Source: an uncultured bacterium (GTDB taxonomy: Bacteria; CALINM01). From it: a DNA stretch of 12,114 nucleotides. The stretch spans positions 1 through 12,114 of the forward strand of contig CALINM010000084.1 in NCBI GenBank assembly GCA_938045315.1. Direction: 5' to 3'. Shown here piece after piece: positions 5,469-12,114 of the stretch; positions within the stretch are counted from its first letter, which is position 1, and each line of letters begins with the position of its first letter. The notes under the pieces were generated by a model. That model ran no database searches and was not told where the DNA came from. It saw only the letters and a program-made list of their open reading frames with translations. Position numbers and translations under genes: made by a program.

Positions 5469-6735
5469 AATAAATAATTTAACCATAGTTACCTCTTCAG
5501 GATTATTTCGAAAAAATTTGTTTATAGATAAGGGAATTATAAAAAAAATTTCTGATAAACCAATTTCGTCGAGGGGCGTTGATTTTCTTATTGACAATGA
5601 AAACTTAATGGTCTTTCCAGGTTTTTTAGATATGCATGTGCATTTAAGAGAACCAGGGTTTGAATATAAGGAGGATATCGAGTCAGGTCAGAGGGCTGCT
5701 TTAAGTGGAGGTTTTACAGCTATTGCCTGTATGGCTAATACCAATCCTGTGAATGATAATTCTGCAGTGACGCATTATATAAAATGTAAATCTAATGAGA
5801 CGGGTATCCCTGTTGATGTACATCCTATTGCAGCCATTACTGTAGGTCTTAAGGGTGAAAAAATAGTTGAGATGGGTGATTTAAAAAAAGCAGGTGCAGT
5901 TGGTTTTTCTGATGATGGTTATCCCGTTGAAAATTCAGATATCTTGAGAAAGGCGATGGAATATTCAAAGTGTTTCAATATCCCCATAATCTGTCATTCT
6001 GAAGAAAAAAAGTTAAGTAAAGAGGGGCAGATAAATGAAGGAGAGGTATCATTAAAATTAGGTTTAAAAGGTATACCTAAAGAAGCTGAAATAATAGGGA
6101 TTTATAGAGATATAATGCTTGCAAAACTCACAAAAGCAAAAGTACATATAGCTCATGTTAGCACAAAAGATTCTGTTGAATTAATTAGAAGGGCAAAGAA
6201 AGAGGGAATCAATATATCTTGTGAGACATGCCCACAATATTTCTTATTAACAGAAGAAGAGGTGCTTGGTTATAATACATTTGCTAAAGTAAATCCACCA
6301 CTCAGAACAAAAGAAGATGTCATGGCAATTAGAGAAGGTTTAAAAGATGGGACTATTGATGTTATCGCATCAGACCATGCTCCTCATCATATTGATGAGA
6401 AGGATGGGGAGTTTGAGTTAGCACCCTTTGGTATGATTGGTTTGCAAACTATGATACCTTTATCATTAGAACTTGTAAGACTTGGAGTTTTAGATTTTCA
6501 AGTTTTAGCAGAGAAGCTATCAAGGAAGCCACATCAAATATTAGGTTTAAAACCTCCAGTGATAAAAGAGGGAGAGGAGGCATGTTTAACTATAATTGAT
6601 CCCCACTACGAGTGGGTATTGGAAAAGGATAGGATAAGATCAAAGAGTTACAATACTCCATTTCTTGGAAAAAAGATGAAAGGAAAGGCAGTATATACAA
6701 TAAAGGGAGGAAAAGTTTTTGAAATTGAAGACTAA
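5458..6735 (+). CDS. pyrC: Dihydroorotase (type I, active form)
   Basis: PyrC cyclises N-carbamoyl-aspartate to dihydroorotate at a zinc site in the cytoplasm. From the TTG start it has 425 residues, the normal size for the Bacillus/Aquifex-type enzyme. Metal and catalytic ligands are all present: His60 and His62 in [10 protein letters not shown], Asp152/Asp153 in GFSDDGYPV, His180 in PIICHSEE, His233 in IAHVSTKDS and Asp306 in IASDHAPHH. It should therefore be catalytically active, unlike the inactive pseudo-dihydroorotases of some ATCase complexes. In Aquifex and Thermus relatives dihydroorotase associates with PyrB, and the 11-bp gene overlap here would suit coordinated synthesis. The complex is inference. 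carA starts 17 bases before its stop codon. Confidence 0.96.
   Translation: MKIKINNLTIVTSSGLFRKNLFIDKGIIKKISDKPISSRGVDFLIDNENLMVFPGFLDMHVHLREPGFEYKEDIESGQRAALSGGFTAIACMANTNPVNDNSAVTHYIKCKSNETGIPVDVHPIAAITVGLKGEKIVEMGDLKKAGAVGFSDDGYPVENSDILRKAMEYSKCFNIPIICHSEEKKLSKEGQINEGEVSLKLGLKGIPKEAEIIGIYRDIMLAKLTKAKVHIAHVSTKDSVELIRRAKKEGINISCETCPQYFLLTEEEVLGYNTFAKVNPPLRTKEDVMAIREGLKDGTIDVIASDHAPHHIDEKDGEFELAPFGMIGLQTMIPLSLELVRLGVLDFQVLAEKLSRKPHQILGLKPPVIKEGEEACLTIIDPHYEWVLEKDRIRSKSYNTPFLGKKMKGKAVYTIKGGKVFEIED
6704..6721 (+). promoter_or_regulatory. Ribosome-binding site and TTG start of carA inside pyrC
   Basis: AGGGAGG (6704-6710) precedes TTG (6719-6721) by eight bases. A second in-frame TTG at 6725 is 14 bases away, less favourable. 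The next in-frame start codon lies well inside the conserved domain, so a TTG start is effectively required. Confidence 0.75.
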
Positions 6736-7852
6736 AAAAAGAGCAGTCTTGTTATTAAAAGATGGTCGGTTCTTTTCTGGTTATAATTTTGGGGCTGAGG
6801 GAGAAGCGGGGGGAGAAGTTGTTTTTACTACATCTATGTGTGGATATCAGGAAATTCTTACAGATCCATCCTATGATAAGCAGATAGTTACGATGACTTA
6901 CACACAGATTGGTAATTATGGTTTTAATGAAGAGGATATGGAATCCAGAAAGTCCTTTGTTGCTGGATTTGTAGTAAGAGAATATCAAGATTACCCGAGC
7001 AATTATAGAAGTAAGGGGAGTTTAGACGAATTCTTAAAGAGATACAATATAGTTGGCATAGAAGGAATTGATACCAGGGCATTAACCGCCCATTTGAGGG
7101 AAAAAGGTGCTATGAATGGTATCATTTCTACAATTGAATTTGATCGGAAAAAACTAATGGAAAAGTTAGAAAAAGTACCTTCCATGGTTGGTCTCGATCT
7201 TGTTAGGTATGTGAGTACTGACCAACCTTACAGCTGGTCGCAGGGACTGTGGACACTGGGAAAAGGGTACATAGAAAAGGATGATGGGAAATATTTTGTA
7301 GTAGCCTATGACTATGGTGTTAAATTTAATATTTTGAGGAATCTGGTTAATGTGGGGTTTAGAGTTTTAGTAGTACCCGCAGATTTTCCTGCAGAAGAAG
7401 TTTTAAAGTTAAATCCCCATGGTGTCTTTTTGTCAAATGGTCCAGGAGATCCAGAGCCAGTAAAATATGCGATAGAGAATGTAAAAAAGTTAATTACTAA
7501 AAAACCAATATTTGGTATATGTTTAGGGCATCAAATACTAGGGCTTGCCTTAGGTGGAAAGACTTTTAAACTAAAATTTGGTCATAGAGGAGGAAATCAG
7601 CCTGTTAAAGATTTAACTACAGGCAAGGTTGAAGTAACATCTCAAAATCATGGCTTTGCAGTAGATATAGATTCCCTGGGTGGTAGAGCTGAAGTAACAC
7701 ATATCAATTTAAATGATAATACTGTAGAGGGTTTAAGACATAGGGATTTTCCTATTTTTTCTGTGCAATATCATCCTGAAGCATCTCCGGGGCCACATGA
7801 TGCTTCTTATCTTTTTAAAAGATTTTATGATTTGATAGAAAGCACGAAATAA
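6719..7852 (+). CDS. carA: Carbamoyl-phosphate synthetase, small (glutaminase) subunit
   Basis: CarA hydrolyses glutamine and passes ammonia through a tunnel to CarB. The 377-residue length is standard. The N-terminal CarA domain shows [20 protein letters not shown] (32-51), where the typical TGMxGYQE appears as TSMCGYQE. The C-terminal class I glutamine amidotransferase domain has LSNGPGDP (238-245), nucleophile Cys268 in [16 protein letters not shown], and the rest of the triad, His352 and Glu354, in [12 protein letters not shown]; the E. coli equivalents are Cys269, His353 and Glu355. It starts with TTG inside pyrC and is followed after 24 bases by carB, its obligate partner. In this operon its expression should follow pyrimidine need, although carbamoyl phosphate also serves arginine synthesis. 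Confidence 0.97.
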   Translation: MKLKTKKRAVLLLKDGRFFSGYNFGAEGEAGGEVVFTTSMCGYQEILTDPSYDKQIVTMTYTQIGNYGFNEEDMESRKSFVAGFVVREYQDYPSNYRSKGSLDEFLKRYNIVGIEGIDTRALTAHLREKGAMNGIISTIEFDRKKLMEKLEKVPSMVGLDLVRYVSTDQPYSWSQGLWTLGKGYIEKDDGKYFVVAYDYGVKFNILRNLVNVGFRVLVVPADFPAEEVLKLNPHGVFLSNGPGDPEPVKYAIENVKKLITKKPIFGICLGHQILGLALGGKTFKLKFGHRGGNQPVKDLTTGKVEVTSQNHGFAVDIDSLGGRAEVTHINLNDNTVEGLRHRDFPIFSVQYHPEASPGPHDASYLFKRFYDLIESTK

Positions 7853-7876
7853 AATTTATATTGGAGATATAAAAAG

Positions 7877-10800
7877 ATGCCTAAAAGAACAGACATCAAG
7901 AGTATCTTTGTAATTGGTTCTGGACCTATTGTGATAGGTCAGGCTTGTGAGTTCGATTATTCTGGAACTCAAGCAGTAAAAGCTCTGAAACAGGAAGGAT
8001 ATAAAGTAATACTTGTTAATTCTAATCCAGCAACAATTATGACTGATCCTGAACTTGCAGATGTAACATATATTGAGCCACTAACAGTGGATTATCTCGA
8101 AGAAATAATTAAAAAGGAAAGACCCGATGCACTTTTGCCAACTTTGGGGGGGCAAACGGCATTAAATTTAACTCTTTTTCTCCATGAAAGGGGAGTTCTT
8201 GAAAAATATAAAGTTAAATTAATAGGAGCAAACATTGAAGCTATAAAAAAGGGTGAGGATAGGGAGCTATTTAAAAAATCTATGGAAAAAATTGGATTGA
8301 AGGTCCCGAAAAGTGGATTAGCAACGAGTATGAATGAAGCTATGGAAGTAATAAAATATGTTAAGTTCCCAGCAATTATTCGCCCCGCTTTTACCCTTGG
8401 TGGTACAGGTGGTAGCACAGTTTATAACATGGAAGAATATGAGAGAATGGTCAAATGGGGGCTTGATTTAAGTCCAGTGCATCAGGTCCTTATAGAAGAA
8501 TCTGTTATTGGTTGGAAGGAATTTGAACTGGAAGTTATGAGAGATAAGATGGACAATGTTGTTATTATCTGTTCCATTGAGAATTTCGATCCCATGGGTA
8601 TACATACAGGTGATAGCATTACTGTTGCACCTGCTCAAACCCTTTCTGATAAAGAGTATCAGATAATGAGGGATGCGGCTATTAAAATTATAAGAGAAGT
8701 AGGTGTTGACACAGGGGGATCAAATATTCAGTTTGCTATAAATCCAAAAAATGGAGAAATGGTTGTTATAGAAATGAACCCTCGTGTTTCAAGAAGTTCT
8801 GCTTTAGCATCAAAGGCAACAGGGTATCCCATTGCAAAAATTGCTGCAAAACTTGCAATTGGTTATACCCTCGATGAAATAAAAAATGATATCACCGGTG
8901 AGACACCTGCCTCTTTTGAACCTGCGCTGGATTATGTGGTTGTCAAAATTCCAAGATTTGCTTTTGAAAAGTTTCCAAAGGCTGATTCTAGACTGGGCAC
9001 ACAGATGAAATCTGTTGGTGAAGTAATGGCTATTGGTAGAACATTTAAAGAAGCTCTTCAAAAGGCAATAAGATCTCTTGAAATTGATAGTTATGGATTC
9101 GATAATAAGATTTTGGGGAATTTAAATATAGATGAGAAAAAGAAAATCATCGTTGATAGATTAAGAAATCCAGATGCTGAAAGGCTCTGGTTTATAGGTG
9201 AGGCTTTCAGGCACGGGATGGATTTAGATGAAGTACATGAACATACACAAATAGACAAATGGTTTCTAAAAAATATTCAAGAGATTATAGAATTCGAACA
9301 GGAACTTGTAAAGTTAACCCAGGATAGAGAATTTAGTTTAGAAAGCCTCTCAACCGATGTCATCAGGGAAGCTAAAAAAATGGGTTTTTCTGATAGAAGG
9401 CTTGCTAAAATTTTTGGTGTCGATGAGATTAAAATTCGAGAATTGAGAAAAAGAAGAAACGTATGGCCAGTATATAAGATGGTTGATACCTGTGCTGCTG
9501 AGTTTAGAGCAAAGACACCTTATTTATATTCTACTTTTGAAGAAGAAGATGAAGCGAAACCTACGGAGAGAAAAAAGGTTATTATATTAGGTGGTGGACC
9601 AAATAGAATTGGTCAGGGGATAGAGTTTGATTACTGCTGCGTTCATGCTGTTTTTGCTCTTAAAGAAGAAGGATATGAGACAATTATGATAAACTGTAAT
9701 CCAGAAACTGTCAGTACTGATTATGATACTTCCGATAGGCTTTATTTTGAGCCTTTAACCTACGAAGATGTTCTAACAACAATAGAGAGAGAAAAGCCAG
9801 AAGGTATCATAGTTCAATTTGGTGGTCAGACTCCATTAAAACTTGCTGTTCCTCTTGAAAAAGCTGGAGTTAGAATACTTGGAACAAGTCCCGATAGTAT
9901 AGATAAAGCTGAAGATAGGGAAAGATTTAGAGAGATACTATTAAAGTTGGGTTTAAAACAGGCAGAAAGTGGGATTGCCCGTTCAGAAGAAGAAGCAATA
10001 ATAGTGGCTGAAAAGATTGGATATCCAGTGATGGTTAGACCTTCATATGTTTTAGGTGGAAGGGCGATGGAAATTGTTTACGATAAAGCAAGCCTTAAAA
10101 GATATATGAAAGAGGCTGTAAGGGCTTCTTCAGAACACCCTGTTTTAATCGATAAGTTTTTAAAGGATGCAACAGAAATTGACGTCGATGCTATAAGTGA
10201 TGGCAGCATCTGTGTGATAGGTGGCATAATGGAACATATAGAAGAGGCAGGGGTACATTCAGGTGATAGTGCCTGTCTTATTCCCCCTTTTTCTCTTAAG
10301 GAAGAAACTATTAGTGAAATTATGAGGCAGACAAAACTTTTAGCAAAGGAATTAAATGTTATTGGTCTAATGAATGTACAGTTTGCAATAAAAGATGATG
10401 AAATTTATATTTTAGAGGTTAATCCAAGAGCATCTCGAACCATACCATTTGTGAGTAAAGCTATAGGAGTACCTCTTGCTAAACTGGCAGCAAAATGTAT
10501 GTTAGGCAAGACATTAAAAGATTTAGGATTTACAAAAGAAGTGATCCCCTCATATTTTTCAGCCAAAGAAGCAGTATTTCCATTTATAAAATTCAGAGGT
10601 GTGGATACAGTTTTAGGACCGGAAATGAAGTCTACAGGTGAGGTTATGGGATTAGCTGATAACCCATATCTTGCATTTGCCAAAGCGCAGATTGCTGCAG
10701 GTAATAGCATTCCCCTTAAGGGTACAGTTTTTATTAGTGTAAAGGATGATGATAAAAAAAATGTAGTTGAAATTGCTAAGCTTTTAAAAGAATATGGTTT

Positions 10801-11134
10801 TAAAATATTATCTACGAAGGGGACTTCAAAGTACCTCAAAGCACATGGAATAGAGAATGAAACAGTCTTAAAAGTTATAGAAGGTAGACCAAATATTGTA
10901 GACATGATAAAGAATGGAGAAGTAGATTTAATAATTAATACCACTTTTGGTGTAAAAGAATTAGAGGATTCATACTTAATAAGAAGGACTGCTTTGGAAA
11001 TTGGGGTCCCCTATTTTACCACTATTTCTGCGGCTAAGGCAGGATGTTTTGCAATCCCAGAACTTTTAAAAGGTAATACAAAGGTTTTACCTATAAAAGA
11101 TTATTATCGTTCTGGAAAGGGGGTAGAAAAATGA
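7877..11134 (+). CDS. carB: Carbamoyl-phosphate synthetase, large subunit
   Basis: CarB makes carbamoyl phosphate from bicarbonate, two ATP and ammonia delivered by CarA. At 1085 residues it has the full two-halves architecture (E. coli 1073). The first synthetase half has [17 protein letters not shown] at 14-30 and an ATP-grasp domain (about 128-335) with [12 protein letters not shown] at 169-180. An oligomerisation region covers about 400-555. The second half repeats the plan with [17 protein letters not shown] at 572-588 and [15 protein letters not shown] at 721-735. The C-terminal allosteric domain (about 945-1085) keeps residues corresponding to the E. coli nucleotide site: Thr980 and Thr983 in STKGTS, Lys999, and the Asn-Thr-Thr at 1021-1023. 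UMP feedback inhibition is therefore plausible. The ATG follows GGAG (7863-7866). Its stop overlaps the greA start by four bases. Confidence 0.98.
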   Translation: MPKRTDIKSIFVIGSGPIVIGQACEFDYSGTQAVKALKQEGYKVILVNSNPATIMTDPELADVTYIEPLTVDYLEEIIKKERPDALLPTLGGQTALNLTLFLHERGVLEKYKVKLIGANIEAIKKGEDRELFKKSMEKIGLKVPKSGLATSMNEAMEVIKYVKFPAIIRPAFTLGGTGGSTVYNMEEYERMVKWGLDLSPVHQVLIEESVIGWKEFELEVMRDKMDNVVIICSIENFDPMGIHTGDSITVAPAQTLSDKEYQIMRDAAIKIIREVGVDTGGSNIQFAINPKNGEMVVIEMNPRVSRSSALASKATGYPIAKIAAKLAIGYTLDEIKNDITGETPASFEPALDYVVVKIPRFAFEKFPKADSRLGTQMKSVGEVMAIGRTFKEALQKAIRSLEIDSYGFDNKILGNLNIDEKKKIIVDRLRNPDAERLWFIGEAFRHGMDLDEVHEHTQIDKWFLKNIQEIIEFEQELVKLTQDREFSLESLSTDVIREAKKMGFSDRRLAKIFGVDEIKIRELRKRRNVWPVYKMVDTCAAEFRAKTPYLYSTFEEEDEAKPTERKKVIILGGGPNRIGQGIEFDYCCVHAVFALKEEGYETIMINCNPETVSTDYDTSDRLYFEPLTYEDVLTTIEREKPEGIIVQFGGQTPLKLAVPLEKAGVRILGTSPDSIDKAEDRERFREILLKLGLKQAESGIARSEEEAIIVAEKIGYPVMVRPSYVLGGRAMEIVYDKASLKRYMKEAVRASSEHPVLIDKFLKDATEIDVDAISDGSICVIGGIMEHIEEAGVHSGDSACLIPPFSLKEETISEIMRQTKLLAKELNVIGLMNVQFAIKDDEIYILEVNPRASRTIPFVSKAIGVPLAKLAAKCMLGKTLKDLGFTKEVIPSYFSAKEAVFPFIKFRGVDTVLGPEMKSTGEVMGLADNPYLAFAKAQIAAGNSIPLKGTVFISVKDDDKKNVVEIAKLLKEYGFKILSTKGTSKYLKAHGIENETVLKVIEGRPNIVDMIKNGEVDLIINTTFGVKELEDSYLIRRTALEIGVPYFTTISAAKAGCFAIPELLKGNTKVLPIKDYYRSGKGVEK

Positions 11135-11601
11135 ATTATCCAATGACTAAAGAGTGTTATGAAAAGTTAAAAATGGAATTGGAACATTTAAAAAAAGTTG
11201 AAAGGCCAAAGGTTATAAAGGACATTGCCGAAGCAAGGGCTCATGGAGATCTTTCTGAAAATGCTGAATATGAGGCAGCTAAAGAAAGACAGGGGATGAT
11301 AGAGGCAAAAATAAGAGAATTAGAAGGTAAATTGAGCAGGGCTGTAATAGTTGATCTTTCGAAAGTATCAACAGATAAAGTTGCTTTTGGTTTAAAGGTT
11401 AAGATTCTTGATTTAAATACTGATGAAGAATTCACATATCAGATAGTTTCTGAAGATGAAGCCGATCTTAGTATTGGTAAAATTTCATATACTTCACCCA
11501 TAGGCAGAGCCTTAATAGGCAAGAAAGAGGGTGATATTGTAAAAGTTCAGGTACCGATAGGCATAAAAGAGTTTGAGATTTTATCTATTGAAAAACCATG
11601 A
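11131..11601 (+). CDS. greA: Transcription elongation factor GreA
   Basis: GreA enters the secondary channel of RNA polymerase and promotes cleavage of backtracked transcripts, rescuing stalled elongation. The 156-residue length fits (E. coli 158). The N-terminal coiled-coil finger carries [20 protein letters not shown] at 35-54, whose tip acids Asp40 and Glu43 correspond to E. coli Asp41 and Glu44. The C-terminal FKBP-like domain has [18 protein letters not shown] at 118-135. The start ATG overlaps the carB stop as ATGA and is preceded by AAAGGGGG at 11116-11123. Its place after carB is, to my knowledge, shared with some Geobacter-type genomes. It probably gets at least part of its transcription from the pyr promoter; I saw no separate promoter. 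Confidence 0.97.
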   Translation: MNYPMTKECYEKLKMELEHLKKVERPKVIKDIAEARAHGDLSENAEYEAAKERQGMIEAKIRELEGKLSRAVIVDLSKVSTDKVAFGLKVKILDLNTDEEFTYQIVSEDEADLSIGKISYTSPIGRALIGKKEGDIVKVQVPIGIKEFEILSIEKP

Positions 11602-12114
11602 AATATTTAATTAAATTTTTGTCACTCATACTTTATATAGTTTTATTGGCTTGTAATAACAGGGGATATTCTTTTGATAAACCAGAAATAAAAATTAAAA
11701 ATGAAATTAAAAATGAATATCTAGGGCTATTTTTTCAGGAAAGGAAGATAGGATATTTTCATAGTAGCGTTCATGATGGTTTATGGGGGGATAAAAAAAT
11801 ATTCTATTTATATGGAAATGCATTGATCAGAATTAAGTTTGAAAAGGATATAATTAACACAATCTTAAATGAAGAAATTATTATTGATGGATTTTCAAAA
11901 AAGACAATTTATTTCAGTTATAGTCAACAGATTGGTGATTCAGATCTAAAGGTAAAAGGAATAAATAAAAATAATAAAATTCTGTTAAAAATTATGTCTG
12001 GTGGTGAAGTGCAAAATTTAGATATGGAAGAAGAATATATTCCTCTTGCATCTGCAGGATTTTTAATATGGCAAGAGGGGATTAAAGAGGGGATAATAAA
12101 GAATTTTAAAGTTT
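11598..12114 (+). CDS. Predicted lipoprotein of unknown function, N-terminal 172 residues (3' end outside window)
   Basis: The frame opens at ATG 11598, overlaps the greA stop as ATGA, and stays open to the window edge. A short Lys-flanked hydrophobic segment (residues 2-18) ends in LLAC, a lipobox with Cys19 as the lipidation site, so this should be an exported, membrane-anchored protein; Asn20 at +2 gives no obvious inner-membrane retention signal. The mature part is charged and AT-rich in codon choice. It contains EYLGLFFQERKIGYFHSS, resembling the 'GIYxxGxKIGY' strand that I associate with the N-terminal region of some transglutaminase-like periplasmic proteins. The diagnostic Cys-His-Asp part would lie beyond the window, so this is a weak suggestion. 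The GAAAAACC upstream is a poor ribosome-binding site, so translation probably depends on coupling with greA. Confidence 0.8.
   Translation, partial: MKYLIKFLSLILYIVLLACNNRGYSFDKPEIKIKNEIKNEYLGLFFQERKIGYFHSSVHDGLWGDKKIFYLYGNALIRIKFEKDIINTILNEEIIIDGFSKKTIYFSYSQQIGDSDLKVKGINKNNKILLKIMSGGEVQNLDMEEEYIPLASAGFLIWQEGIKEGIIKNFKV
11694..11717 (+). repeat. Perfect 12-bp tandem duplication in the lipoprotein gene
   Basis: ATTAAAAATGAA occurs twice in tandem, encoding the repeated residues Ile-Lys-Asn-Glu just after the lipobox linker. It keeps the reading frame and looks like a recent slippage duplication in the tolerant linker between the lipid anchor and the folded domain. Confidence 0.8.

Noticed and set aside
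7832-7862. Internal promoter before carB (TTGATA, 19-base spacer, TATATT)
   Set aside because: Spacer too long, and transcription would start downstream of the carB Shine-Dalgarno at 7863-7866, leaving it out of the mRNA.
1-12114. CRISPR arrays, insertion sequences, tRNA or rRNA genes, phage genes or defence systems
   Set aside because: None seen. The window is almost fully occupied by co-oriented biosynthetic genes; the longest non-coding gap is about 100 bases.

Overview
The window is a tightly packed, single-strand (+) chromosomal stretch of an AT-rich bacterium (GC looks like the mid-30s percent by eye; not computed). It contains two housekeeping gene clusters back to back. No rRNA, tRNA, CRISPR, transposon or phage signal was found. 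The gene sets hemA-hemC-cobA/hemD-hemB and pyrR-pyrB-pyrC-carA-carB-greA, the fused CobA-HemD protein and the low GC suggest a Deferribacterota-like or deltaproteobacteria-related anaerobe. That placement is inference from gene order and composition, not a database match.

Region 1 (1-3879) is the tetrapyrrole operon. It holds the 3' end of hemA (glutamyl-tRNA reductase), hemC (hydroxymethylbilane synthase), a fused uroporphyrinogen-III methyltransferase/synthase, and hemB (porphobilinogen synthase, zinc-type cysteine triad). Together they turn glutamyl-tRNA into uroporphyrinogen III and start the siroheme/cobalamin branch. Genes overlap or are separated by only a few bases, so they are probably co-transcribed from a promoter upstream of the window.

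Region 2 (3880-3978) is the only real intergenic control region. A strong sigma-70-type promoter starts on the base after the hemB stop codon. It is followed by a leader of about 60 nt ending in a 12-bp perfect hairpin with a U-run. The 3' arm of the hairpin is the Shine-Dalgarno sequence of pyrR, and the U-run abuts the pyrR ATG. Short leader ORFs cross the hairpin and end inside the pyrR start region. This looks like a compact attenuator that could control both transcription and translation of the pyrimidine operon, and it is the most interesting item in the window.

Region 3 (3979-12114) is the pyrimidine operon: pyrR (regulator), pyrB (aspartate carbamoyltransferase), pyrC (dihydroorotase), carA and carB (carbamoyl-phosphate synthetase), greA (transcript-cleavage factor) and, joined to greA by an ATGA overlap, the 5' part of a lipoprotein gene cut off by the window edge. 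CarAB makes carbamoyl phosphate, PyrB joins it to aspartate and PyrC closes the ring to dihydroorotate. pyrD, pyrE, pyrF and pyrI are not in the window. pyrC and carA both start with TTG inside the preceding gene.
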